Assembly: GCA_026416055.1 (NCBI GenBank)
Contig: JAOAFX010000007.1
Location: 1-42,482 of the forward strand
Source of the DNA: Caldifarciminota bacterium
GTDB lineage: Bacteria; Hydrothermota; Tepidihabitantia; SM23-42; JAOAFX01
Direction of reading: 5' to 3'
Length of the DNA: 42,482 nucleotides
Part shown: piece by piece, positions 1 through 9,652 of the stretch
Numbering within the stretch: position 1 is the first letter of the stretch
Layout: each line of letters starts with the position of its first letter
The notes under the pieces: model-generated
What the model was told of the DNA's origin: nothing
The model's database searches: none
Seen by the model: only the letters and a program-made list of their open reading frames with translations
Translations under genes and position numbers: made by a program

Positions 1-86
1 AAAATTTACTACTAACTACGTTGATTAACATAGTAATATTCTAACCCAAAATCCAAATATGTCAATGATTTCTTGCCTAGCTACTC

Positions 87-148
87 GCAAGGCTAACCTC
101 TGGTTCTGAGAGAACCATCGGTTCTTGAAGAAAGCCTTGCCCTACGAG
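87..148. repeat. Nested inverted repeat: outer stem GCAAGGCT...AGCCTTGC enclosing GGTTCT-N3-AGAACC-N3-GGTTCT
   Basis: Read directly: GCAAGGCT at 87-94 and AGCCTTGC at 133-140, with GGTTCT/AGAACC/GGTTCT inside. Confidence 0.7.
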
Positions 149-238
149 AAAAAAAATGAAAAAAATGATTCAAAAATAAAACAAAAACGAAACAATGGTA
201 GCAGCATCCTGTCCGATAATCCAGTTGTTAATTCCGTT

Positions 239-763
239 TTAATTCGCCTGAATCAATAACTCAATTATCTTCTGAACCAGTTCATCACGATTGGATAATG
301 TTACCTCAAAAATCCTCACATCCTTACGTTCTTTGATTTTATCGCAGAAAGGATTTGTGGTATATAGAATCGTTGTCAGAACAGGTGCCTTTGAATTCAG
401 TGCTTCAATTACGACATTTCTAAATTGCCTGCTATAAAGCTCCATCTTACCTATCTCATCAATGATGATAATCTTATTTTTTGCAATAGCATCCTTTATC
501 GCCTGCACACCAATATTCTCAATACATTCAATATTTACTCCATACTTACTGACTCGATAGGGACTCTTGATATTTTTATGTGCCATTATACAACTCTGTC
601 CATCCAGTGTTATCAATTTAAATCCGACCCTTGTATTATTTTCCCTTATCTCTTCAGTATAGAAGCCCGCACACTTATCTTTATATCTTTCAACAATCTT
701 TTTTACAACTGTTGTCTTCCCTACACCCGGTAAGCCAGTCAGAAGAAAATTTTTAATGAACAT
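239..763 (-). CDS. THEP1-family nucleoside-triphosphatase
   Basis: Walker A LLTGLPGVGKTT near N-terminus, GFYTEEIRE motif, IIIDEIGKMEL Walker B; about 174 aa, typical THEP1 size. Confidence 0.85.
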   Translation of the reverse strand: MFIKNFLLTGLPGVGKTTVVKKIVERYKDKCAGFYTEEIRENNTRVGFKLITLDGQSCIMAHKNIKSPYRVSKYGVNIECIENIGVQAIKDAIAKNKIIIIDEIGKMELYSRQFRNVVIEALNSKAPVLTTILYTTNPFCDKIKERKDVRIFEVTLSNRDELVQKIIELLIQAN

Positions 764-994
764 TTCAGGTTCCTACATCCAGTAAACTATCATTCTTTCT
801 TAATTTTAAATTTCTGAGTGCAACATCTGAAACTATGCACGGCATGGTTCTATTTGAGTTAGTATTCTGCTCAATCAATACCATTATTTACTTATTATAT
901 CTCTCAATTTGATTACAGTCAATAATTTAGTTTAAATGGTAATTTAACTCTGTTGAAATCGATTCTGAATGTATCAGTGCTCTTAATCTTTATC

Positions 995-1023
995 TTGAAA
1001 AATCAGCGCATGGTGATTATAAT
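995..1023 (+). promoter_or_regulatory. Putative promoter TTGAAA-N17-TATAAT upstream of the sixA-like gene
   Basis: Read directly, followed by GGAGG Shine-Dalgarno before ATG 1039. Confidence 0.5.
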
Positions 1024-1038
1024 AACGAAGGAGGCAAA

Positions 1039-1491
1039 ATGGAACTATATCTGATTCAACACGGCGAGGCAAAATCTGAAACCGAAGACCCACTCCGTCC
1101 GCTCACAGAAAAAGGACAAAAAGATGTCATGGCTGTTGCAGAAATCGTTTCTGGAAAGGGGTTGAAAATATCAAAGATTTACCATTCTGATAAGTTAAGA
1201 GCAAAACAGACCGCAGAAATTATTGCCAGAATCCTTGGTGTACCGGTGATTGAAGAGATAAAAGGTATAGCACCCCTTGATGACCCATCAGTTATAAAAG
1301 AACTGATTGACAAGACCGAAGAGAATATAATGATTGCCGGGCATCTCCCCCATTTGAGCCGGCTCACTTCTTTACTGATAATCGGTAATCCTGATAAAGA
1401 GATTGTGAAATTCCAGATGGGTGGTATCCTGGGGCTTAAGAGAATTGATGCGAACTGGTTGATATCGTGTTATTTCACACCTGTGTTGTAG
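1039..1491 (+). CDS. sixA: SixA-like phosphohistidine phosphatase (histidine phosphatase superfamily)
   Basis: N-terminal LIQHGEA (RHG-like) motif, PLTEKGQKDV, AGHLPHLSRL; strong GGAGG SD. Confidence 0.75.
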   Translation: MELYLIQHGEAKSETEDPLRPLTEKGQKDVMAVAEIVSGKGLKISKIYHSDKLRAKQTAEIIARILGVPVIEEIKGIAPLDDPSVIKELIDKTEENIMIAGHLPHLSRLTSLLIIGNPDKEIVKFQMGGILGLKRIDANWLISCYFTPVL

Positions 1492-1554
1492 TTATTTTTC
1501 CGGACCGACTGGGAATAGATAAATTCATAAGACTGATTTAGAATTGTATCTGCA

Positions 1555-2065
1555 ATGGCTGAAAACTCAATAAATCCCTGTACAAAAAGGGCACGACTCC
1601 AGAGAAAAATAAATGATGGAGTATTGTGTTTGACCTGTGAAAGAAAATGTATTGTAAATAAGTATGGATTCTGTAAAACGAGAAAAAATATTGATGGGGT
1701 ATTACATACTCTGATCTATGGTGAGATTGCTCCTGACTTTTATGGTATCCAGGCAAATCCAATTGAGAAAAACCTTTCTTCCATTTCTGGCCTGGTAGCA
1801 GGGCTTTGACCATTGGCACAATGTAGATATAAAAGGCGATAAGAAAATTGTAGAAAAATACAGCAGGACTGATATAGAAAAAATCTGGCGGAATATAAAG
1901 ATAGCAAAAATTTCTGGTTTTAGGTAGAATTTACAACATTGATGATACCTGAAACAAACGATAATTCTGAAACTTTAACCAAGATTGCAAAGAGAATTAA
2001 ATGTATTCTTTTTTTTCTTAGTCTACCATATCACCAGATAATTTTACTATTGAAAGCAATTTAAT
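1555..2065 (+). pseudogene. Degraded AmmeMemoRadiSam-system-type radical SAM protein (frameshifts plus internal deletion)
   Basis: In-frame N-terminus ARLQRKINDGVLCLTCERKCIVNKYGFCKTRKNIDGVLHTLIYGEIAPDFYGIQANPIEK; after an A5 run the frame shifts to PFFHFWPGSRALTIGT; then VDIKGDKKIVEKYSRTDIEKIWRNIKIAKISGF and, in another frame, VEFTTLMIPETNDNSETLTKIAKRIK. The CxxxCxxC core is missing. Confidence 0.75.
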
Positions 2066-2080
2066 GTTTTATCTTTCGTT

Positions 2081-3607
2081 CTACCTTCTGATTCGTGCAT
2101 ATTTTTCAAGGTCTATGATGGTATTTACATCTTTAGCCATCTTATCGTTCCTGATTCTTTTCACCCGTGCAAACCTCAAGGCATAGCCTGAATCATACTT
2201 TGGACTCTTCTGCACTTCATTGAATGCAACTTCAATTACGATTTCGGGCCTGGTGTAAACTGTCCATCGGTCTTCAGCCACTTTATATTTCAACAGATTC
2301 TCGGTAAGCCATCTGAGCATATCATCGGTCAGGCCTTTAAATGTCTTACCGACCATCAAATATCTTGTCCTTGTCTCATCAAGGATTCCAAGATGTAAAT
2401 TTGATAACCATCCTCTTCTCCTTCCGTGCCCCCATTCTGCACCCAGAATCACACAATCAATCGTCTTTGCTGGCTTTAATTTCAACCAGAATCTTCTCCT
2501 CTTCCCTGCCTGATATGGACTTTCCTGCATCTTAATCATCAAACCTTCATTCCCTGCAGTCATCGACTCTTCAAGGAATCTATCAAGTTCAGAATCGGTC
2601 TTCGGTTCAAGATGCGGTACAAGGTATAATGGATTTTCAATAATTTCTTTAAGGATTTTATGCCGCCTTCTGTATGCTTCAGCGGTAATGTCCTGACCAT
2701 CTATATAAATCAAATCAAAAAATCGTGGCTGGATAGGAATCTCTTCTTTCATCTTTGTGATATCCTTCTTGCGCATTGTCCGCCGCGAAAGAATTTGAAA
2801 AGGCAGGGGCATGCCATTTGCATCAAATCCAACTGCTTCTCCGTCAATAATAAATTCATTAGCCGGAATCTTTTTTGCTACTTCAATTATCTCTGGCAAC
2901 TGGTCGGTTATTTCTTGCAGATGGCGTGAGTAAATTTTTATCTCATCGCCCTGACGATGGACCTGTATCCTTATCCCGTCAAATTTATATTCGGCAATGA
3001 AATCTTTATAATCTCTAAATAATTCATCAGACGCTTCAATGCTTTCCGCAAGCATCGGTCTGACCGGTGTGAATAATTTTATTTTAAATTCCTTAATTGC
3101 TTCTTTACCACCTTTAATTAGTTTTGAGTATATTATTCCTAAATCTGGTTCTCTCAGATATGCATCTTCAATCTCTTGCTCGGTTATGTTAAAAAACTTG
3201 GCCAGGGCGAGCTTGACCATCCCTGCGCCTGCTCCCTGTTCAATCTCACCTAAAATCAGTGAGGCAAGGTGCTTACGCTCGCTTTCATCCATGCGTGCGA
3301 ATAGCTCAGAAAGTATTTTTAGTTTCTCACTTCCTTTAACATTTTTAATTTTTTCAAGATACGCATCAATTGTCTTTAAATCACAGGGTATTTCCTCTGT
3401 TCGCTTCACATTCATCACCGACTGAATTCCACTCCAGCCTATGTTTATCTTGCCCTGCCTTATAATACCGGCGATATAGTTGACTCCGATTATTCTCTCT
3501 TCAGGTACAAGCCTTTTCAAGAAATCAATAATAAGCTCAATCTTCTCATTACGAGATGATACGGATTTTAGTTTATGTGAATAATCTACCAATTCCTTAT
3601 ATTTCAT
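2081..3607 (-). CDS. lig: ATP-dependent DNA ligase (archaeal/LigB-like architecture)
   Basis: Motif I EYKFDGIRIQVH, EFIIDGEAVGFD, EGLMIKMQ, WLKLKPAKTIDCVILGAEWGHGRR; N-terminal helical ligase domain present. Confidence 0.92.
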   Translation of the reverse strand: MKYKELVDYSHKLKSVSSRNEKIELIIDFLKRLVPEERIIGVNYIAGIIRQGKINIGWSGIQSVMNVKRTEEIPCDLKTIDAYLEKIKNVKGSEKLKILSELFARMDESERKHLASLILGEIEQGAGAGMVKLALAKFFNITEQEIEDAYLREPDLGIIYSKLIKGGKEAIKEFKIKLFTPVRPMLAESIEASDELFRDYKDFIAEYKFDGIRIQVHRQGDEIKIYSRHLQEITDQLPEIIEVAKKIPANEFIIDGEAVGFDANGMPLPFQILSRRTMRKKDITKMKEEIPIQPRFFDLIYIDGQDITAEAYRRRHKILKEIIENPLYLVPHLEPKTDSELDRFLEESMTAGNEGLMIKMQESPYQAGKRRRFWLKLKPAKTIDCVILGAEWGHGRRRGWLSNLHLGILDETRTRYLMVGKTFKGLTDDMLRWLTENLLKYKVAEDRWTVYTRPEIVIEVAFNEVQKSPKYDSGYALRFARVKRIRNDKMAKDVNTIIDLEKYARIRR

Positions 3608-3706
3608 AATGATACATCATTTGAGAATATTTTGATGCCACGAGAATTTATATTGATTTTTCTCCGACGGCTGTATGCCAGTGCAATAGTTCTTTTAGTA
3701 ATATCG

Positions 3707-5266
3707 TCATACCATTTTTAAATTCAAAATCCGGTCAATACGAAATGTCCTCTCTTCTTTTCTTTTATCACAGTATGCCCTGATACCCAGAAAACGCTTA
3801 TTTTGAAAATCATATTCACCAATTTCAAAAGGCCGGATTATCCTTTTGCTTTTTTCGTCATTTGGCTTCAAATAAACAATCTCAAGTGAACAACTCCGGG
3901 CGATTGCATCCTTTATAATCTCAATCTTTTTTTGAAGCGGAATTTCTTTCTCTGATAATTTATACTGGAAATTAGTCAAAAATTCCACAATCTTTTTATC
4001 GGTAAATATATGCCTTTTTTTGATCGGCTTTACTAAACTAATCCCTTCAAATGATGTGCACCGGCTCAATGCTACATAGACCTGGCCACCGGCAAATGTA
4101 CCCCTTCCTACATCAATTATTACTTTGTTAAAGGTCTTGCCCTGGCTCTTATGAATCGTCACTGCCCAGGCAAGTTTTAACGGATACTGGGTAAACCGTC
4201 CGACAGTTTCTGATTCAATCATCTTTGTCTTTTCGTTATAATAAAAGTGAAAGACTTCCCAGGTAAAAGGGGTGACATATTCTATGTTCCCTTCCTGAAA
4301 CTGAACCGTTATTATATCACATCCCGCTTTTCTACTTTGACGAACATTTAAAACCCTGCCGATTGATCCATTCATCCATCTGCCCATTGGGTCATTATTT
4401 AACATCATTATCTGGGCACCGGGTTTTATCGTCAGAATATAATCAGTCGGGAAGGAATTCTGGTCAAACTCACCTTCAATATCAGCAGACCATTGATATG
4501 CCTTACCCGGTAACTTTTCAAGATACTCGTTGTTTATCCGGTATGCCATCTCGTTGAGGGTAGTGAGGTGCACCACGAAATCGTCTTCTCCTTTTTCAAG
4601 TGCTGCTCCAACCCGACTATTCAAGACCCTAATATCATCATCTGTAACGGTATTATTTCTAATCCTGTTTAGAAGTTCAATAAAATCTACGTCCTTCTGG
4701 CGGTAGACTTTTTCCAGTTCAATAAATTCCACTTGTAAATTTTTAAAAACCTTTGCATCAAAAAAATAAGCACTCTCATAATGCTCACTGAAAAGTTTTT
4801 TCTCTTTAGAGGTTACTACAGGAGGCAATTGATACAGATCTCCAATAAAAATCATCTGAGTCCCACCAAAAGGTTTATGGGCATCCCTGCCATTCAATCT
4901 CAAGAAGTAGTCAACACAATCAAGCAGATCAGCCCGAACCATTGAAATTTCATCTATCACGATTGCGTCAAGTGCTTTATAAATTTTGATATCTTTTGGC
5001 TTCAATCTGGCAATTGTATGAATCGTCACATCGGGTTTGAATCTGAAGAAGGAATGGATTGTTTCACCCCTGACATTGAGTGCGGCAACACCAGTTGGTG
5101 CCAAAACCACAATCCTTTTTCTGGTTGTATGACGAAAATACTCCAGAAGTGTGGACTTTCCTGTTCCTGCCTTGCCGGTAATAAAAACATTTTTATCGCT
5201 ATTCTCCATCAACTCAAGCGCCTGTACAAATTCTTCATTAATTTCAATGTTAAAATTTTTGGACAT
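3707..5266 (-). CDS. PIF1/RecD2-like helicase with C-terminal WYL-like domain
   Basis: Walker A FITGKAGTGKSTLL, VVLAPTGVAALNVRGETIHSFF, IDEISMVRADLLD, GDLYQLPPV, AWAVTIHKSQGKTF, YVALSRC; C-terminus LEIVYLKPND...RIIRPFEIGEYDFQNKRFLGIRAYCDKRKEERTFRIDRIL resembles WYL. Confidence 0.88.
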   Translation of the reverse strand: MSKNFNIEINEEFVQALELMENSDKNVFITGKAGTGKSTLLEYFRHTTRKRIVVLAPTGVAALNVRGETIHSFFRFKPDVTIHTIARLKPKDIKIYKALDAIVIDEISMVRADLLDCVDYFLRLNGRDAHKPFGGTQMIFIGDLYQLPPVVTSKEKKLFSEHYESAYFFDAKVFKNLQVEFIELEKVYRQKDVDFIELLNRIRNNTVTDDDIRVLNSRVGAALEKGEDDFVVHLTTLNEMAYRINNEYLEKLPGKAYQWSADIEGEFDQNSFPTDYILTIKPGAQIMMLNNDPMGRWMNGSIGRVLNVRQSRKAGCDIITVQFQEGNIEYVTPFTWEVFHFYYNEKTKMIESETVGRFTQYPLKLAWAVTIHKSQGKTFNKVIIDVGRGTFAGGQVYVALSRCTSFEGISLVKPIKKRHIFTDKKIVEFLTNFQYKLSEKEIPLQKKIEIIKDAIARSCSLEIVYLKPNDEKSKRIIRPFEIGEYDFQNKRFLGIRAYCDKRKEERTFRIDRILNLKMV

Positions 5267-5280
5267 GGAAGATCTGGTTT

Positions 5281-5308
5281 ATTATAAAAAAATGAGGATT
5301 TGTGTCAA
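5281..5308 (-). promoter_or_regulatory. Putative promoter TTGACA-N16-TATAAT for the PIF1 gene
   Basis: On the minus strand TTGACAcaaatcctcattttttTATAAT; 14 nt from -10 to ATG. Confidence 0.6.
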
Positions 5309-5315
5309 GCGGATT

Positions 5316-8300
5316 TTATCTTTTTAATTCATTAATCGGCCTGATTTCCAATTTCCCCTGGCGGGCAAATTTTATCGCTTCAATCTCAGCATAAGCTGAA
5401 TTTAAAGCAGTTATAAACGGGATGTTCAATTCTACCGCCAGACGACGCATTGTATAACCATCTCTTTTCGCACTGTAATTCATAGAAGGGGTATTGATAA
5501 TTAAATCAATCTTTTTCTGCTTCATTAAATCAAGTGCATTCGGTGATTTGTGTTCACTTATCCGATAAACCGTTTCGACCTCAATACCATTTTCTTTAAG
5601 ATGCTGGGCAGTGCCTCTTGTTGCCACAATCTTAAACCCTAAATCCTTCAGTTCTCTTGCAATTTTAACTATTTCTTTTTTATCTTCATCCCGCACCGTG
5701 ATATAAACAGTTCCTGAACTGGCAAATTTATTGTCGGCGAGGATTGCCTTATAATATGCTGCACCAAATGTTTTATCTACTGCCATCACTTCACCGGTTG
5801 ATTTCATCTCGGGTCCGAGTATCGGATCAACACCGGGCAACTTCAAAAATGGAAATACAGGTCCTTTCACAGAAACAAAATCTATATTCACTTCTTCAGG
5901 TAGATTCAATTCTTTGATTTTACACCCTAATATAATCCTGGTAGCAATTTTTGCAAGGGGAATACCGATAGTCTTTGATACATAGGGTACAGTCCTTGAT
6001 GCCCTGGGATTTGCTTCGAGCACATAAATCGTTCCATTTTGAATTGCAAGCTGGATGTTTATCAGGCCAATGGTATTCAGAGCAAGGGCAATACTCCGAA
6101 CAATTTGCTTTATTTCATTAATAATTTCTGGAGATAGGCTACGGGGTGGCATCACGCAATAGGAATCCCCAGAGTGTACTCCTGCTTGTTCAATATGTTC
6201 CATAATACCTGCGATGAAGACATCTTCGCCATCACAAAGTGCATCAACATCGACCTCAGTGGCATTGGCAATATATTTATCAACAAGAATTGGATGTTCA
6301 GGTGAAACCTTCACTGCAAGCTTAATGTATTTTTCAAGCTCCTGTTCATCGTAGATAATCTCCATTCCCCTTCCACCAAGTACATAACTCGGTCTGACAA
6401 GAACCGGATAGCCAATCTTTTTCGCAATGCCCCGCACATCTTCAAAACTATAGCCCGTCGCAAACGGCGGCTGGAAGATATTGAGCTTGCGTAAAATAGA
6501 TGAAAAAGCCTCACGGTCTTCTGCCCTATGCATATCAATGGGGCTTGTTCCCAGAATTTTTGTTTTCAAATTATATTTTTTGATAGCATTGTATAAAGGC
6601 ATTGCTAAGTTTACTGATGTCTGTCCTCCGAACTGGAGTATGACTCCATATGGGTCTTCTCTGAAAATTACATTTAGCACATCTTCAAGTCTTAAAGGTT
6701 CAAAATAAAGTCTTGTGGAAATATCAAAATCGGTAGATACCGTTTCAGGGTTATTATTGATAATAATCGCTTCATAACCCATTTCTTTTAAGGCAATCGT
6801 AGAATGAACACAGCAATAATCAAATTCTATTCCCTGTCCTATCCGGATTGGACCGGAACCGACGATTAAAATATTTTTTCTGTCTTTTTTTATCACTTTT
6901 CTTCTATCGGCTTCTGCCCAGTAAGTAGAATAGTAATATGGTGTATAGGCTTCGAATTCGCCGGCACAGGTATCAACAATATTATATTTGGGGAAAATTT
7001 TGTGCTGCAAACGCAAATCAGTAATTCCATTCTTATCACTATCAGTAATTTTACTTAGATACTCATCGCCGAATCCCATTTTTTTCGCCTGGATAAGAAG
7101 CGGAGTTGTAAGCCTGTGCTTTTTAATCGTCTTTTCCATCTTTACGATATTCTCAATCTTGGTGATAAAGAATTCATCAACCTTGCTTAAAGATGATACC
7201 TTCTTTTTTGAGTATCCACGCCGCAAAGCCTCAGCAATGGCAAAGATAAATCGGTCAGTAGGTTCCTGTAATTCCCTTATCAATTCATACTCCTTCCAGC
7301 TATCCGGTTCAAGACCACTCTTATCAATCTCAAGTGATCTAATAGCTTTTAGCAGTGCCTCCTCAATAGTAGAACCTATTGCCATCACTTCACCGGTTGA
7401 TTTCATCTGAGTTCCGATTCTTCGGTCTACTGTTGGAAATTTGTCAAATGGCCAGCGGGGAATTTTAACGACCACATAATCAAGTGCCGGTTCAAACCCT
7501 GCCATGGTCTTTTTAGTAATTGCATTTGGAATTTCATCAAGATTGAAACCAACCGCAATTTTTGCACTGACCCTGGCGATTGGATAACCCGTTGCCTTTG
7601 AAGCAAGTGCTGAAGAGCGGGAAACTCGAGGATTCACTTCGATAACCCGATATTCCCACTTGTCAGGATTGACCGCAAATTGAATATTACAACCGCCGGC
7701 AATCTTCAAAGCCCGAATAATCTTTATTGCTGAAGCACGTAAAATTTGATGTTCCTTGTCAGAAAGCGTCTGTGCTGGCGCAACAACCATGCTCTCACCA
7801 GTGTGAACTCCCATTGGATCTATATTTTCCATACTACAGATGATTATACAATTATCATTGTTATCACGCATAACTTCATATTCAAATTCTTTCCAACCCA
7901 GAACACTTTCTTCAATGAGTACCTGATGAATCGGAGAGCGGGTGAGTCCAGTCATTACTGCATCATATAGCTGTTCGCTGTTATACACCACACTGCTTCC
8001 GGTTCCGCCAAGGGTGTAAGCAGGACGAATTAGCAATGGAAAATCCAGATTTTTAACCACGGAGCGCGCCTCTTCGTAAGTATGAACAGCAAAACTGCGA
8101 GGGATTGGTTCTCCTATTTGTTTCATGAGGTCGCGGAAATACTCGCGGTTCTCTGCCAGTTCTATGGTCTGAAGGTTTGAACCTAATAACTCTACATTTA
8201 ACTTTTCCAGCACACCACGCCGTGAAAGTTCATAGGCTAAATTTAATCCGGTCTGCCCGCCAAAACCAGGAAGAATTCCCTGCGGTCTTTCTTTTTCTAT

Positions 8301-8531
8301 TATCCTTGTTAAAATCTCTGGTGTCAGTGGTTCTATATAAACTATATCTGCAGTTTCAAGGTCGGTTTGAATCGTTGCCGGGTTCGAATTAACAATAATC
8401 GTTTCAAAACCTTCTTCACGCAAAGATCTGCTTGCCTGAGAACCAGAAAAATCAAATTCTGCAGCCTGACCGATGATAATCGGTCCTGAGCCAATGATCA
8501 AAACCTTTTTAATGTCCTGACGCCTTGGCAT
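5316..8531 (-). CDS. carB: Carbamoyl-phosphate synthase large subunit
   Basis: 1071 aa, duplicated ATP-grasp halves (KKVLIIGSGPIIIGQAAEFDFSGSQA / KNILIVGSGPIRIGQGIEFDYCCVHS), C-terminal MGS-like allosteric domain. Confidence 0.98.
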   Translation of the reverse strand: MPRRQDIKKVLIIGSGPIIIGQAAEFDFSGSQASRSLREEGFETIIVNSNPATIQTDLETADIVYIEPLTPEILTRIIEKERPQGILPGFGGQTGLNLAYELSRRGVLEKLNVELLGSNLQTIELAENREYFRDLMKQIGEPIPRSFAVHTYEEARSVVKNLDFPLLIRPAYTLGGTGSSVVYNSEQLYDAVMTGLTRSPIHQVLIEESVLGWKEFEYEVMRDNNDNCIIICSMENIDPMGVHTGESMVVAPAQTLSDKEHQILRASAIKIIRALKIAGGCNIQFAVNPDKWEYRVIEVNPRVSRSSALASKATGYPIARVSAKIAVGFNLDEIPNAITKKTMAGFEPALDYVVVKIPRWPFDKFPTVDRRIGTQMKSTGEVMAIGSTIEEALLKAIRSLEIDKSGLEPDSWKEYELIRELQEPTDRFIFAIAEALRRGYSKKKVSSLSKVDEFFITKIENIVKMEKTIKKHRLTTPLLIQAKKMGFGDEYLSKITDSDKNGITDLRLQHKIFPKYNIVDTCAGEFEAYTPYYYSTYWAEADRRKVIKKDRKNILIVGSGPIRIGQGIEFDYCCVHSTIALKEMGYEAIIINNNPETVSTDFDISTRLYFEPLRLEDVLNVIFREDPYGVILQFGGQTSVNLAMPLYNAIKKYNLKTKILGTSPIDMHRAEDREAFSSILRKLNIFQPPFATGYSFEDVRGIAKKIGYPVLVRPSYVLGGRGMEIIYDEQELEKYIKLAVKVSPEHPILVDKYIANATEVDVDALCDGEDVFIAGIMEHIEQAGVHSGDSYCVMPPRSLSPEIINEIKQIVRSIALALNTIGLINIQLAIQNGTIYVLEANPRASRTVPYVSKTIGIPLAKIATRIILGCKIKELNLPEEVNIDFVSVKGPVFPFLKLPGVDPILGPEMKSTGEVMAVDKTFGAAYYKAILADNKFASSGTVYITVRDEDKKEIVKIARELKDLGFKIVATRGTAQHLKENGIEVETVYRISEHKSPNALDLMKQKKIDLIINTPSMNYSAKRDGYTMRRLAVELNIPFITALNSAYAEIEAIKFARQGKLEIRPINELKR

Positions 8532-9603
8532 TTATTAATTTGAAGAATCTTTCAAAAATAAAAAGTGTGTCATAAGGTCCTGGTGCTCCCTCTGGATGGA
8601 ATTGTACAGAAAAAACAGGCAGTGCTCTATGGCGCATACCCTCAACTGTTCCATCATTAAGATTAAACCAGTCAAAAATCAGGTCAGAATTTCTGGTTTC
8701 TTTTACAATGGCGTAGCCATGGTTCTGAGAGGTAATGTAAACCCGACCATTTTCGAGGAATTTAACAGGATGGTTGTAACCCCTGTGTCCGAAAACCAAT
8801 TTATAAGTTTTTAATCCAAAAGCAAGCCCTATGATCTGATGCCCCAGACAGATACCAAAAACAGGATATTTAGATTCTATGAGGCGCTTGAGTGTCTTTA
8901 CAGTGGAATCAAGAATAGCCGGATGTGACGGGTCACCGGGTCCATTCGAAATAACGATGCCATCTGGTTTTAATTTTTTTATTTCTTCAAAACTGGTGTT
9001 AAAAGGGACCTGGAAAACCGATGAATATTTCAAAAGATTATGAATTATACTCTTTTTAACCCCGCAATCTATAAGAACAACTTTCCTGCTCGTTTTCCCT
9101 CTGTGAAATATAACTGACTTGCAGGAAACCTCTTTGACAAGATTCTCTGAATGTGGATGTGGTTTTTTCTTCATCATCTTCAAAAATTTTCTTATATTGA
9201 CTTCTTTTTCAGAAACCACAAGGATTGCCTTCATCGTTCCATGGTACCTGAGCCTTAATGTGAGGCTTCTTGTGTCTATATTCCAGATACAGGGTAGATT
9301 GTTTTTGAGTAAATAATTCTCAATCTTTTTATTATTCGTGGAAAAGGAAGCGGGCTCTTTTATAACCAGGCCGCGAATCTTTATTGAACTTGATTCCTGG
9401 TGATTGATATTAAATCCATAATTACCGATTAGAGGATATGTTAATAAAAGAATCTGCCCGGCATAGGAAGGATCTGTAAATGCTTCTTCATAGCCTGTCA
9501 TCGCAGTATTAAAAACAAGTTCCCCATAAACAGTCTTAACCGGTCCAAGACCGTCTCCCCTAAACACTGTTCCATCTTCAAGTATCAATATACCTTTTTT
9601 CAT
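8509..9603 (-). CDS. carA: Carbamoyl-phosphate synthase small (glutaminase) subunit
   Basis: GYEEAFTDPSYAGQILLLTYPLIGNYG, GICLGHQIIGLAFG class I amidotransferase motif, SVQFHPEGAPGP; overlaps carB start. Confidence 0.98.
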   Translation of the reverse strand: MKKGILILEDGTVFRGDGLGPVKTVYGELVFNTAMTGYEEAFTDPSYAGQILLLTYPLIGNYGFNINHQESSSIKIRGLVIKEPASFSTNNKKIENYLLKNNLPCIWNIDTRSLTLRLRYHGTMKAILVVSEKEVNIRKFLKMMKKKPHPHSENLVKEVSCKSVIFHRGKTSRKVVLIDCGVKKSIIHNLLKYSSVFQVPFNTSFEEIKKLKPDGIVISNGPGDPSHPAILDSTVKTLKRLIESKYPVFGICLGHQIIGLAFGLKTYKLVFGHRGYNHPVKFLENGRVYITSQNHGYAIVKETRNSDLIFDWFNLNDGTVEGMRHRALPVFSVQFHPEGAPGPYDTLFIFERFFKLINAKASGH

Positions 9604-9611
9604 CGTCTGAT

Positions 9612-9639
9612 ATTATAATCAAAATTTATAAAATGTCAA
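9612..9639 (-). promoter_or_regulatory. Putative carAB promoter TTGACA-N16-TATAAT
   Basis: Minus strand TTGACAttttataaattttgatTATAATatcagacgATG; only 8 nt between -10 and the carA start codon. Confidence 0.7.
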
Positions 9640-9652
9640 TATTTATGAAAAA

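Noticed and set aside
425-733. Plus-strand ORF opposite THEP1
   Set aside because: Antisense shadow of a confident gene with no protein-like motifs.
1538-1819. 93-aa minus-strand ORF over the radical SAM remnant
   Set aside because: The plus strand carries recognisable conserved radical SAM fragments; the minus ORF has none.
3039-3425. 128-aa plus-strand ORF opposite the ligase
   Set aside because: Antisense to a conserved CDS; Ser/Ile/Leu-rich shadow frame.
6988-7410. 140-aa plus-strand ORF opposite carB
   Set aside because: Antisense shadow ORF.
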